Part shown: positions 1 to 10,234 of the stretch, in pieces
Numbering within the stretch: position 1 is the stretch's first letter
Layout of the letters: each line of letters opens with the position of its first letter
Origin: Alopecurus myosuroides
Taxonomy: Eukaryota > Streptophyta > Magnoliopsida > Poales > Poaceae
Direction of reading: 5' to 3'
Length of the DNA: 64,000 bases
Assembly: GCA_028641055.1 (NCBI GenBank)
Contig: CM054060.1
Coordinates: 58,719,100 to 58,783,099 of the forward strand
Notes under the pieces: model-generated
What the model was told of the DNA's origin: nothing
What the model saw: only the letters and a program-made list of their open reading frames with translations
Databases searched by the model: none
Made by a program: the position numbers and the translations under genes

Positions 1-689
1 TTCTCCAGATTGCTGAATTCCGGGCGTGATTCCGGCGAGTGAGGGATGACTACGACAGATCCGATCCGAATCGGGTTGGTTGGGGTTGAAGTCGAAGGTT
101 TCCAACGCGAGTTGGTTGTCGATGAAGCCGAAGACGCCGGAGATCCAGCACCCGCCGTTCCCACAGACGGCGCCAATTGTCGAATCTGCATCTCAACAAG
201 TCCCTCGGGTGAACCCATAGGGTTTCTAATAGGAGAACCTGTGGGCGCTGGTGGCGATCGTCGGCTACACAGGAGACACAATTTACCCAGGTTCGGGGCC
301 CTCGTATAGGTAAAACCCTTACTCCTGCCTCTGTCGACATGTATTATCGAATAGATCGGTTATAATGGGGGATTGCTCAAGTCGAGAGTACGATCTCGAG
401 CTCAAGGCTTGATGGTGCGGTATTGCTTGGTCCTCACCCGGTGGCTCTCCTGGCCTTATATAGATGGCCAGGTCCCAAACCGTACCCGGGGAGGACTCAA
501 ACTCTAAACCTAAGTCGGTTACAAGTTTCCTATCTTATCCCGCAAGGCATTGCGGGTGGGCTTCAACTGGGCCTTCTAGAGTAGTCCAAAGCTTCTCTTA
601 TTAGGCCTCAGTCTTGGGCCTAGGACCAGGTATCCTTATTCGCCGGGTCCAAGGTTCATCCCTTCGTCACACGGAGGAGGTATGAACCT
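1..689 (-). mobile_element. Gypsy LTR retrotransposon A, 5' end (leader + partial LTR)
   Basis: The sense strand is minus. Positions 178-689 are LTR, beginning TGTCGAATCTG on the plus strand; 1-177 are the adjoining internal leader. The minus-strand sequence next to the LTR is TGGCGCCGTCTGTGGGA, a tRNA-Asp-like primer site of the kind used by many plant Gypsy elements. The LTR carries the phrase 'tttacccaggttcggggccctcg' near 270-300, in part shared with the LTRs at 15867, 33735 and 48005, and a minus-strand TATATAAG promoter box at 455-462. The far LTR end is cut off near 690 by another LTR fragment. Short ORFs overlapping this region are not convincing genes. Confidence 0.75.
159..175 (-). 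other. Primer binding site of element A
   Basis: Reading the minus strand, TGGCGCCGTCTGTGGGA starts two bases inside the LTR edge at 178. It matches the first bases complementary to the 3' end of tRNA-Asp (TGGCGCCG) and fixes the orientation of element A. Confidence 0.7.
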
Positions 690-1526
690 ACTATCTAGCA
701 CAAAACCCTCTCTTTGAGATGCATGCCATCACTTGGCCAACTAACCACACACATCAGAGAGCATGCAAGAACTTAAATAAAACATGGCTATGATAATAGA
801 AACAAACATTCTGATCATAATTTCTCAATTCATCGGATCTCGGCAAACAACATGTAGCAATTACATAAGATCGATCTTGATCATGTTAGGCAGCTTACAA
901 GATCGTAACACGGTAGCACAAGGAGAAGTGACAACTATTTAGCTACCGCTATAGACCCGTAGTCCAAGGATGAACTACTCACCATCACCTTAGAGGAAAT
1001 CATGGCAATGAAGAAGTCTCCGGTAACGATTTCTTTGATAGGGTGTCGGAACATGACTTGAGGTACCCGAATAGGGTTTCAAGATGGTGGAGGCTCTGCG
1101 ATCTTTTCTAAATATTAATTTCCGCCCCCATGGTTTTTGGTCAAGGGGCAACTTATAGTCAAAGAGATGACCTCGGGGGAGGTCTAGGGGCCATAGGTGA
1201 CCAGAGAGCATAGTCCCACCTGACGTCGCGCCTGGGGGTCGCCCTGGCCTTTGGTGCCCCTCTCCGGCTCCCTTTTGGACTTTGTATTTGTTCCGTCTAA
1301 AAACTTCCCCTCGAATTTCTTGGAATTTTTTGTGGACTTTTATTTAACAGTATTTCTGAAAGTTAAAAATAGGAAAAAAATACAAGAACTGACACTTGAT
1401 ATCTTGTTAATTGTTTAGTCCAAAAAAAATTCCCTAAAATTATATAAAAGGTATTAGAAACAAATAGAATGATATAAAACAAGTATGAAACAATAAAAAA
1501 ATTATAGATACATTTGACATGTATCA
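690..1526 (-). mobile_element. Truncated Gypsy LTR (TGATACG-type), diverged
   Basis: The stretch aligns by eye with the LTRs at 17457, 22499 and 56491. Shared blocks include 'catgttaggcagct', 'cccgtagtccaaggatgaactactcac' and the terminal block near 1503-1526 that ends in GTATCA. The right end is intact; the left part is missing where it abuts element A's LTR. It is more diverged than the other copies, so it is an old fragment. It holds no coding potential. Confidence 0.7.
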
Positions 1527-2170
1527 CATGTCCACGTTTGCATTAAAAGCCTTGAATTTGTATTGTAATTTCTACTGATCTTCTTTGTCAGATTTAGATC
1601 ATTGTCCTTTACTACATCATCATTTTCTAGTTCAAACTTGTATTCGTTGTTATCATTCACGTCAATGTCCACATTATCTTCAAACATATCATCATCTCCA
1701 TCTGCCACATCAAAGTCTACAATCTTGGATCACTATCATCACAATCTTCGTATTCAACTAATTCATTACCATATACATTGGCTGATGAACTTCCACCCTC
1801 ACCGTTAACTCATAGAAAAAGTATAGATATGCTACCTTCCCCAATATCTGACTGCACTGTAATGGAAATTTTTCTTGGACTGATGACATGTGCAAATCTC
1901 GGTCCACCATTGATAATTACACCATCCCTCAATTACCTCCGAAAATTGGTCTGGTTTATTAATAGACCACGAGTTTGCACATCTTGTGTTGTTGCAATCA
2001 TGTCCAACATAGCAATGTATTGAAGACCATCTGTGCTGGATTTCCCAGGACTGTACTAATACACATGCAACCTCCCATCCCTCTCATATCTCAGTTGTTT
2101 CAGAAATTCATCTATCCACAACCCTGACCAAGTGTCACAATGGTAGTTGTCGGCATAATTTGTCAGTTCA
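1527..2170 (-). pseudogene. Degenerate coding remnant, possibly N-terminal part of a Mutator-like (MULE) protein
   Basis: The minus strand translates from about 2170 toward 1527 with several stops. A phrase resembling 'YSPGKSSTDGLQYI' is followed by 'VISPRKI' and an acidic tract rich in D, E and N (1502-1708). This order resembles the N-terminal region of plant MULE proteins, where a 'PG.S..DGL' motif precedes an acidic stretch. The resemblance is weak and no DDE or zinc-finger region is visible. It could equally be an unrelated decayed gene. Confidence 0.3.
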
Positions 2171-2639
2171 CTCATATAATACAAATTGACTCATTTTTTA
2201 CAAAATAAATCGTTATGCTCTATCTGCACCAAAAAATAGTCAACATCACCACGTACATTCAACAAAAAGTGCATACAGTTTGGCGCTCCACATAAAAAAG
2301 CAAACATTCATCGAACAAACGTGAAACTAGATAGCTACATAACATGACATATTATGAATTCAGTGTTGCACATAATTTAGAGTCAAATGTTGCCCAACTT
2401 GGTAAATATTCATATATATGTGTGCTCTGCATTTAGTACATTTAGAAAACCACGGTGAAAATACAAAAAAAAATCGTCAAAATTCAGTTAAGCGGAGCGC
2501 AAAATTGAGTCTCATTTTTTGATATAAAGGGCATTTTATAACTTAAGAGTATTAAGCATTACGTCCAGCCTCTGCATAACTAATATGCACATAGCCACAA
2601 CCACACTTTCACGAAAATAAAAGATAAATGAGAAATACT
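2171..2639. other. AT-rich unassigned DNA
   Basis: No recognisable coding region, terminal repeat or conserved element was seen. It may be the continuation of the flanking remnants. Confidence 0.4.
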
Positions 2640-3245
2640 AGTACACAAGGAAACTGCAGAACGTGCCTATGAAGTTAGGGGCGAGTCCGAAAACGCGCGG
2701 CCATCCATGTTGGATAAAAATATCTCTCGCCATGTCTTCCTGTCGTGCAGACATCTCCATAAAAATATCTCGATTTTTTACATATTGTAATATGGACCAC
2801 AAACGGAGTAAACTAGTGCATCGATAGATTACCTGCGTGAGCGAAGATTTTTGTCATTTCTACAAAGCCAAAGCAACCATATTAGGGCTCACACTTCTAT
2901 CCTAATACGAGTTCTAAACTTGTGATCAATACCATGTATCCAATTGCCAAAAATATTTGCAATTGAAAATGGTGGATACAAGTTAGACGATATTGGATGG
3001 ATAACCAAGTAGAACGAATAACCTTCCAATGGAAAAAAAAGTGTTTGATCGTCTCCCCATGAGAACAGAACACACACTTTGTACTCCCATGGCATTACGT
3101 TAACAATGTTATATTTGGTGAAAATAACCCATTCACAAATATACAACGCAAAGATTTTAGCCTGCAGTGCTATCAAAGATTCAGTCCCATATAAGTTCAA
3201 CGAGCACAAATTAAACGACGCCGCAAAATTCATATCATCCACTTA
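2640..3245 (-). pseudogene. LINE (non-LTR retrotransposon) 3' coding end, zf-RVT region
   Basis: The minus strand from 3242 reads through a decayed zf-RVT-like C-terminal region: 'KIFALYICEWVIFTKYNIVN', then 'LYPPFSIANIFGNWIHGID', then (with a shift near 2880) 'LWLCRND'-like residues and a stretch resembling 'ARDIFIQHGW'. This order (zinc-binding reverse transcriptase domain, IFGNWLHGID, LWLCRND, ARDIFIQHGW) is characteristic of the last part of plant L1-type LINE ORF2. Several cysteines of the zinc region are lost and frameshifts are present. Only the 3' coding end is seen; no RT or endonuclease domain lies nearby. Confidence 0.6.
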
Positions 3246-3329
3246 CTAATCCATTGATTTAACGAGGAGAAGGACCTAAACTACCCATGATTATGGGAGC
3301 CTCTAAACCTTAACTAAATTGCACAAAAA

Positions 3330-4135
3330 AGAATTAGATTGCATCCTTCTCGCTGTGTATCCAGAACCTGAGGATGATGAGGATCTATAAAGGTTCTTTG
3401 ATCGAGCTCTCGCTTCGGCTTCTTTTGTTGCCGACACTCTCTATCTATAGGATAAGCAGCTAGATCGATTTCCTAACAGGAGAGTTACTTAGCGTAACAG
3501 TAAAACATTGAATTGGACCGCTTTGCCCCTTGGCGGATCTTCCTCCAAGAGAGTCAATGGGACTTGGTCTCGATGTCAACTAAAGAATTGACTGAGTCAG
3601 GTATTCCCTTATGAAGGGCTAATGCAGTCGATTTCTTCACATCTTCGGTCAATCGGGCTAGCTTGGCACTCTTTCTAGTCGATATCCCATACCCATGGAG
3701 AATATACGACCTGCTTCTCGAAACCTGGAAAGTACTAGTCCGATCTCGGGATGGATCACTGGGCTGGCTTAGACAGGCTTGATCTCGTTTTCTGCTATCA
3801 GAAAACGAATAAGATAAAAAAGGCCATCATTAGGGCAAACAATGCAATTGCTTCGGTCCCTTGTTACGCAACACGCCAACAAAGAACCTTGGTTCCGTTG
3901 CGCCCTGTATTCCGAGGCGACAAGCTCTCTCTTTACAATAAAACGCGAACCGCGCGGAGCCCACCCTTTTTCGTTTTCTGCCGCCACCGGGTGGCCGCAG
4001 GGGAAACACAGCCCGGCCGCCTCTCGGGAAAGGGGGGGGTGGGGGATGGGCCTACCTATCCCGAGGGAGCAGCTGAGAGGCCACGGGGAGAAATACAGAC
4101 TTACCGTACTCTGGTAGCTCTTCAAACTATCCACG
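3330..4135. other. Probable nuclear insertion of plant mitochondrial DNA (NUMT)
   Basis: The base composition changes sharply from AT-rich flanks to balanced, codon-free sequence in the style of plant mitochondrial intergenic DNA. Examples are 'ctatctataggataagcagctagatcgatttcctaac', 'ttcggtcaatcgggctagcttgg' and 'gagggagcagctgagaggcc'. No transposon signature is seen. ORFs on both strands (3751-4335, 3769-4251) are open by chance and do not resemble a known protein. This is recognition by style only. Confidence 0.4.
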
Positions 4136-4208
4136 TAGCACTGACTCCGGCACATACCCACAGAGTCAATGGAGACCTTGCTGCCTCCGCGGTCAACCTT
4201 GAGAACAT

Positions 4209-4556
4209 TCCGCGCCGGCCTCGTCGGCCTCGCCATGAGTTCGAGAGACATGAAGGGGTAGCGACAGAAACTAAATTTAGGGGGGAAAATGGGACATTCG
4301 TCAATCTACATGACAACCGCAGTACGGGGACCTAAACATGATAATCTAGTGGAAACCAAGGGGTTCAGTGCAAAAATACCGCGCCGACCTCGTCATCCTC
4401 TCCATGAGTTCGAGAGACATGAAGGGGTAGCGACAGAAACTAAATTTAGGGAAAAAATGGGACATTCGTCAATCTACATGACAACCGCAGTACGGGGACC
4501 TAAACATGCTAATCTAGTGGAAACCAAGGGGTTTAGTGCAAAAATACCGCCGCCGA
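4209..4556. repeat. Tandem duplication, unit about 169 bp, two copies
   Basis: The block containing 'catgagttcgagagacatgaaggggtagcg' at about 4234 recurs at 4403, exactly 169 bases later. The remainder of the unit, through 'gtgcaaaaataccgc', is also repeated with only a few differences. The second copy ends near 4556. Confidence 0.85.
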
Positions 4557-5256
4557 CCAATGTCATTATGGCCTTCAACATGCCGTACTGAAAAGAAAAC
4601 TCGCTCCGCTTTATAAATAAAACAACCTCAACAACCGAATTCATACAACATAGTCCAAAAACAAGCAAAAAAAAAAAACATATCCACTGCGGCGACCACA
4701 TGTTAGCTTCCAACAGGCCATTTCTGGCTAAATTTACCGCGGAACGAGTATTGGGCCTGTCTGACTCCGTTTTACAAATTTTGGGACTAATTTACACACG
4801 CAAAGTAGTGGGACGAGTGTACTAGAAACGATTAGATGGACTCGATCCTGGAGTAGGCCACGCGAACTACAAATGATAGCTGATTGGACTTAAACCCGAC
4901 GGTGATAGCTGACCGGAGGAAGATCAACCATCATCATCACAATATTTGTTATATAACAGGCGGCTGGTTAATGCTATAGCCAAGAAGATTGCATCGCCAT
5001 TACTACTCTGGCTGGTTATCTGTCTTAATTTGTATACTCCACCACCTGCCTACAACAAGATAACACGCATTACCTGTCAGCCCGGCCACCAGGCTGCCAT
5101 GTTGTGGGGCCGCATGCATAAATTCTATTTTTTTCTACGAGCTTCGAATGGGACCAGCTGTACTTTGTCGCGAGTAGAAAAGTACTCTATAAAAGCTCCA
5201 ATTTTGTTTGAATTTTGGCAATCGCTTATTGACCCTTAGAGCAACCCAACGGCAGC
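4557..5256. other. Unassigned intergenic DNA
   Basis: This stretch includes an A-run near 4666-4678 and moderately AT-rich DNA. No supported coding region or element end was found. Confidence 0.35.
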
Positions 5257-5259
5257 TAA

Positions 5260-5572
5260 GGCCGGTGCCAGTGCACCACTCGTTATAGCCTCGTCACGTC
5301 AGGTTTTACCCACACTCTTACCCCATTCTCACCACACTCTCACCCCACGGTGCCGGTGCACGGGTTTTAGTGTCAGCTCTCACTTCTCTCTCCTCCCTAC
5401 CGCCCCCACTAGCACCGCTATCGTCTCCCTCTCGCCCCGCTCTCGCCTCCAACGCGGGCGATAGGCGAGCGGTACCGCCATCGCCGCCCCTACCGTCTCG
5501 CCCGACTCTCGCCCGGCTACCGCCTCGCCGCGGGCGGTACCGCCTCCACTACCGCCCGCGTTGGCACCAGCC
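5260..5572. mobile_element. PIF/Harbinger-type MITE
   Basis: The left end is GGCCGGTGCCA (5260-5270) and the right end is TGGCACCAGCC (5562-5572). These are inverted repeats with 10 of 11 matches. They are flanked by the trinucleotide TAA on both sides (5257-5259 and 5573-5575), the 3-bp TWA target-site duplication typical of PIF/Harbinger elements. The 313-bp body is GC-rich, with CTACCGCC/TCTCGCCC repeats, and contains no transposase. ORFs inside it are artefacts. Confidence 0.7.
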
Positions 5573-5575
5573 TAA

Positions 5576-5823
5576 AAATAGCGCGCGCCCGGTTACCTTT
5601 TAACGCGCAGGTTTTTGCTGTTTTGGGCGCCGAAATCGCAGTGGACATTTCAGGCGCCAAAAAATACAACGTGTACCAGTAGACGCTTTTTCCGATAGTT
5701 GTGCTGGATTCGTTTTTTCTTGCAAAACACAACCAAATACAAACTTAAAGTTAAAGGTAAACTAAGAACAAACGATAGATTTTGACATAATTGGAAACCT
5801 AATAAATGAAATTATAAATAAAC
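5576..5823. other. Short unassigned spacer
   Basis: The spacer lies between the MITE and the AP2-like pseudogene. Nothing recognisable was seen. Confidence 0.4.
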
Positions 5824-6474
5824 CTAGGAGACACTCCTCCTCGTCAGAGGTGGAGTTGTGGGACAATGTCCAATAGTCGTCCCACGTGGGATCATCTTTG
5901 TCCCAATCGGAGACGTCGCCCACGATGTACGCTCCTCCCGACGCGCTCGGTATTCTTCCCGCCTCTGCGCCCAGAAGGCGTTCTTGTGGGCGACGTCTTG
6001 GGGAAAGCGCTCGCGCCAGGCCTCCATCACACTTTCGTTGGCCTCGGCGATGATAAGGGGACGCTCCTGTAGACGGTGGCGGCGCTTATCTTCGGCGGTG
6101 ACCAGACGTGGTGGTGGCGCGAGATCCTGGTGCCTGATCACGCGTCCACATGTCGTCGAAGTTCATCTCGCGACGTGGATGCCCGAGTCGCCACGTCGTT
6201 GTGTCATACGCGTGGGGGGCCTCGTGGGTAGTTTTGAAAGTCTCGAGCATGAGGCGCGTCGTGCCGGAGCATATCTCCGCATAGTACACGCCGCTGGGGC
6301 AAGCGCTGGAGCGGCGACAGGCGGCAGGGCACTGAAGAGGCTGGGGAAGAAGAGAAGACCTGGCGCGAGGGAATTTTCTAGCGGTTGGCGTGGCTCGAGC
6401 GGGAGAGTTTTATCGTACGCGATGGAGGTCACGTGGCAAGAAATGCGCGCGAGCTGGCGCTTTCTCCCACGCAC
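5824..6474 (-). pseudogene. AP2/ERF-like pseudogene
   Basis: An Ala/Pro-rich leader (about 6470-6290) precedes a decayed AP2 DNA-binding domain on the minus strand. The visible order is 'AEICSGTTRLMLETFKT', 'AYDTTTWRLGHPRREMNF' (6289-6150), then in another frame 'LAPPPRLVTAEDKRRHR' and 'AEANESVMEAWRERFPQDV' (6141-5950), then an Arg/Glu-rich tail to 5824. The AYD...WRL...NF core matches AP2/ERF. The long charged tail matches a grass gene family that I recall as heavily multiplied. A frameshift near 6130 and the lack of a clean start make it a pseudogene. The conserved YRGVR start of an AP2 domain is not visible. Confidence 0.6.
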
Positions 6475-6744
6475 GTGGTTTTGGCACAGCTGCTGAAGCG
6501 CCTAGCGCTCACACCGGTGCGTTTTACAGCGGCCGTTGGAGTTGGTGTTAATCGGCAGCGGTTGTTGTTTGGTACCTTTCTAATTCTATGGAAAGGAAAC
6601 CGTGAATTTTGAAGATTTTCACACATGGAAGTAGTGCATAGATGGAGAGATAATATTGCTTTCTGTGTACTAGAGAGACTCGCTCGAGTACCTTTTTTCG
6701 AGGAGTGAATTGATGGTACCTTCTAGTCTAAGTGATATCCACTA
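6475..6744. other. Unassigned spacer
   Basis: No supported feature was found between the AP2-like pseudogene and the Stowaway MITE. Confidence 0.4.
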
Positions 6745-6838
6745 CTCTCTCCAATCCATAAAAAGTGTCGCTCACTTAATACAAAGTTTGTACTAAGTTA
6801 GTATAAAATGAGCGGCACTTTTTATGGGTCAGAGGGAG
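6745..6838. mobile_element. Stowaway (Tc1/Mariner) MITE
   Basis: The left end CTCTCTCCAATCCATAAAAAGTGTCGCTCA is mirrored by the right end TGAGCGGCACTTTTTATGGGTCAGAGGGAG, forming a near-perfect hairpin. The 94-bp element is flanked by TA on both sides (6743-6744 and 6839-6840), as expected for Stowaway. The ends match the CTCCCTC(C/T)GT consensus with small changes. Confidence 0.85.
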
Positions 6839-6893
6839 TAGCATATATTAGCCTATCACACATGATTAATTTGGCCCATCACAAAAGGCTACA

Positions 6894-7110
6894 CACTAGT
6901 GGAAACAGGGCCTTTTGTCCCGGGTCGTAAGGGCCAGTTGTCCCGGTTGTGCAACCGGGATGGGCTAGCCGGGACAAATGGCCCTCCCCCATTGGTCCCG
7001 GTTGTGCCAGGACCCGGGATGGTAAGGATAGGCCACGTGGCGAACTTGGGCCAGGGGTCGGCCAGGGAGTTCGTCCTGGTTCGTTCAAGGGACCGGGATG
7101 GATACTTTTT
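6894..7110. repeat. CACTA left terminal and subterminal repeats
   Basis: The CACTAG terminus is followed by repeated GTCCCGG, CCGGGAC and CCGGGATGG motifs in alternating orientation up to about 7100. They are the counterpart of the motifs at 13830-14060. Confidence 0.8.
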
Positions 7111-7645
7111 TTTAAAAAAAATATATAGCCGTCAATTTTCCCCTGCCGCGGCAGGTTTTTTTTTCGTTTCATTTTTTGGGCTCCTGTCACGCAATCCCCA
7201 GCCGGCCTCCCCCTTCCCCAACCGCGTCCAGGCCCACGTCTTTTATTAAGCCCACTGGCCACATTTTTTGGTCAAAAAGGGCTCACTGGCCCGCGTCCTT
7301 TATTATGGTCGGTCAACGGTTCGAAGGGGCCACTGGCCAGCGGCCTAGTGGCTGGCTCGCCTGGTCCCTTAAATTAAGACCACAGGGGCGGTCAAAGGGC
7401 CCACTGTCGCCTCGTCTTCCCGCCCCGCCTCGGCTTCCCGCGCCCCCACTTCCCCACGCGCGCGTGCCACAGCTGCAACCGCCGCCACGCCTCGGCTCCC
7501 GCCCCACATTCATGGCCGCCTGCAACCGCCGCCACGTTCAGGCCGCCGGTTGGCATGCCAGCCCCCGGGTCCTTTTTAAAGGGCCCCGCCGCCCGTACAA
7601 CCCATCCACCCCGGCCGCGCCCAAGGCAAAGCAACCCTAGCCACC

Positions 7646-8710
7646 ATGTCCCGCTGGTTCTCGAGCGGCTCCGGCAAGCGCCCCAGGAACGACCACGAAG
7701 GCTCCTCGAGCGGCGCCGGCCGCGTCCCACCCCCGCCGGCGGAGGCCTTCGGCTACGGCCCTGGAGGTGTCCGCATCGGCGGGACGCCGCGCGTCCCCGC
7801 GCCACCTCCGGCGGCACGCCCGCCGCCCCGCGCCGCGCCCAAGGGCAAGCGCTTCCGCCGGTACATCCGGGTGGTGGAGGCCGAGTGGCACTGGAACAAC
7901 GCCACGCCGGTGTTCTGGCCAGACGTCCACCTCCCGGACGGCTGGCACCTGAACCCCCAGCGGATCCCTGTGCCGCCGGCCCCGACCGGCGAGGCGCTGC
8001 TCGAGGAGATCGACCGCCGGCGCCGCCTCCTGCCGGCCCCCCTCCTCAGGGACCGCGCGTACGCGCGCAGCTCCCCCTACTGGGCCACCTGGCTCCAGCA
8101 GGAGCACGAGCAGCGCCGGCGCTCCTTCATCCCCGTCCCCCACGAGGAGGTGAACGTGGCGGACTACCCCGCGGCACCGCCCGGCCGGGAGAGGGAGCTG
8201 TGGTTCCTCGAGGACATCGAGGACTTCTCCGGGGAGGAGGACCCCGAGCTCCGGGCCAACATGGAGGAAGCCTGCGAGGCCTCCCGCCGCTCCCTGATCG
8301 ACGACGAAATCAAGCGGTGGGAGCGGGTCGTGGCCGCCGCCGCCGCCGACGCCGCCACCATGCCGCCACCGCCGCCCCCTACCGAGCCTACCCCCTGGTG
8401 GCACGCGCTGTACGCCGAGTGGGAGGCGTCCGAGGACCAGCCGCCGCCACAGCCGCTCCCCCCAGGCCTGGAGTACGGCATGTCCTGGGCCTGGACCGGC
8501 GGCGTTTGGTCGCCGGAGCAGGAGGAGCTGCCCCCACCACCGCCGCCGCAGGAGGTGCTGCCCCCGCCACCGCCGTACGAGCCCCCGATGCCTCCGCCCC
8601 CGCCGGGCCCGGCCCAGCCGCCTGCCCACCTATGGCAGCCACCCCCTACCAGTGCATCTCCTCCGACGAGGAGGACGAGTAGATCGGCGCCGGTGCGCCC
8701 CCTAGACTAA
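7646..8710 (+). CDS. Proline-rich 354-aa protein carried by the CACTA element
   Basis: This ORF of 355 codons including the stop starts in a good plant context (GCCACCATGTCC) and ends TAG at 8710. The N-terminal 60 residues are Ser/Gly/Pro-rich. Residues about 68-200 form a compact, charged domain with 'VVEAEWHWNNATPVFWPDVH', 'LPDGWHLNPQ' and 'EEIDRRRRLLP'. Residues about 230-330 are dominated by poly-proline (PPPPP) blocks with 'PTPWWHALYAEWEAS' between them. GC content is very high and other frames are also open, but this frame alone has a sensible start and domain. It faces the transposase gene. I cannot name a family; it may be the element's second protein or a captured host gene. Confidence 0.55.
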   Translation: MSRWFSSGSGKRPRNDHEGSSSGAGRVPPPPAEAFGYGPGGVRIGGTPRVPAPPPAARPPPRAAPKGKRFRRYIRVVEAEWHWNNATPVFWPDVHLPDGWHLNPQRIPVPPAPTGEALLEEIDRRRRLLPAPLLRDRAYARSSPYWATWLQQEHEQRRRSFIPVPHEEVNVADYPAAPPGRERELWFLEDIEDFSGEEDPELRANMEEACEASRRSLIDDEIKRWERVVAAAAADAATMPPPPPPTEPTPWWHALYAEWEASEDQPPPQPLPPGLEYGMSWAWTGGVWSPEQEELPPPPPPQEVLPPPPPYEPPMPPPPPGPAQPPAHLWQPPPTSASPPTRRTSRSAPVRPLD

Positions 8711-8989
8711 GCTACCCCCCAAGAAAATGGCCGGCCGCCTGTGGCCGCGCCGCCGCCCCCTTTATGCAAGTACGGCCGGCCGCCTGTGGCCGCGCCGCCC
8801 CCTATCTATGTAAGCAAGGCCCCTGGCCTTTTTTTAATATAAGTTGTGTGCCCTAGTCTACCGTGTCCCTAGCCCATCCCCGCCGGCGGTCCGTCGGCGG
8901 GATCTGTCTACTCGTTCCCGCCGCCGGCAGGGCTTCGCCAAGCCATGTCCACTGTCCTGGGGTGTTCCTTCGGCCTGGAGAGAGGGCCG

Positions 8990-9085
8990 CGCTTTTTATA
9001 CACCTGGGCCTCTAGTCCCGGCCCGTGCCACCAACCGGGACTAGAGCCCCTTTGGTCCCGGTTAGTACCCCGGGCCGGGACCAAA
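8990..9085. repeat. Internal GTCCCGG/CCGGGAC repeat cluster
   Basis: Motifs such as 'agtcccggcccg', 'aaccgggactagag', 'tggtcccggtta' and 'gccgggaccaaaa' recur in both orientations. They resemble the element's own subterminal repeats. It could be the end of an older CACTA copy or a displaced regulatory array. Confidence 0.55.
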
Positions 9086-9090
9086 AACTA

Positions 9091-10234
9091 ATTTCGAATT
9101 TCGGTGCCTCCCTGCGCGCCCAAAATTTTTTAGCGCCAAAATTTGATAAGGGTTAAGTTTGCACATTAACAACTTGTATATACTTTCAAATTTGACAAAA
9201 ATTCCAACATGAAAAATGCTAGAATTTGCAAAACTAATTTAAATCCATATTTCGTTTAACTAAATAATTATTCTAACTATTGAAACTATTAATTATTTTA
9301 CCATTTGTATATAATTTGAATATAAAAATGTTACAATTTTTGTTTTCTCTCGCGATCTTCCGAGTTAGTCCAGAGCATACAAGGCATCCCGGGTGATTTA
9401 TATAAATTTCGACAAGTTCTGCTTCGAAGGTTTACTCTGCGCATAGTAACTTCCGTGTACGCGGCAACCCGCAGCGGGAGCAGCAGACTTAAAGCAGAGA
9501 CGGGCGGTCGGGCGGGGGAGACCGCGTCGTTGCTCTCGCGCTTTCCTCTCCTCTGCTCGTCCGCCGTCGCCTTCGCGCTCCCCTCCGCCTTCAACATTTG
9601 GGAACTTTGTTGTTCAGTTAGACGTTTCTCCTCCTAAAATTTATCATATCTGTTAAATAAGTACCGAAGCTCTATTTCTGTTTTAAGGATATCTGTCAGG
9701 ATGGTATATATCCCATAAGGCAAAGCCCATCTTTCTCTATCCCGGGTTCGACAAAGCGAGTTGTACCTTATTGGCACGGTGAATTTTAGATCTTCGTCTA
9801 CAACAGAAAAACCATAGTTTTCCTTCGAAGATTTACTCTGAGCATTCTTTCGCCATCTTTTCAAAACATAGTGTGGTGGAATTTCTTTGATATTTCTGAT
9901 CTCAAGAACCTTCAGTACCTGGCAACACGGAAGACCTACATTTTCGAAGTCAGGCTGGTCATAGTTGTCAGCCTTTTACCGGTCAATACAAAATACTGAT
10001 CAAACAGAACTATATGATCATGTATTCCACGCTTATTATTACACATCACCAACAGACGGAGGAGAGAGAAACAGAAAAGTGGGTGGGTGTGCCGCTGGTT
10101 GGAATAATAATGAAGTCAGGCTGGTCATAGTTGTCAAGCACTCAATGCTTGCCAGCTTTTGACCGATCAATACAAATTATTCGTCAAACTTACACCTACT
10201 CTTCGGCCGGGGTGGATGAGTTCGTGTCCCTTGC
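9091..10234. other. CACTA internal non-coding region with a direct repeat
   Basis: This is AT-rich DNA downstream of both element genes. 'gtcaggctggtcatagttgtca' at about 9949 recurs near 10113, each time followed by 'tt...accg(g/a)tcaatacaaa'. No further coding region could be supported. Confidence 0.5.

Noticed and set aside
3751..4335. 194-aa ORF over the organelle-like segment
   Set aside because: Overlapping ORFs are open on both strands, no domain is recognisable, and it runs into a tandem repeat.
7555..8682. Long ORFs in other frames over the proline-rich gene (7555-8682 plus; 7637-8629 minus)
   Set aside because: They arise from the high GC content; only the 7646 frame has a good start context and a mixed, domain-like composition.
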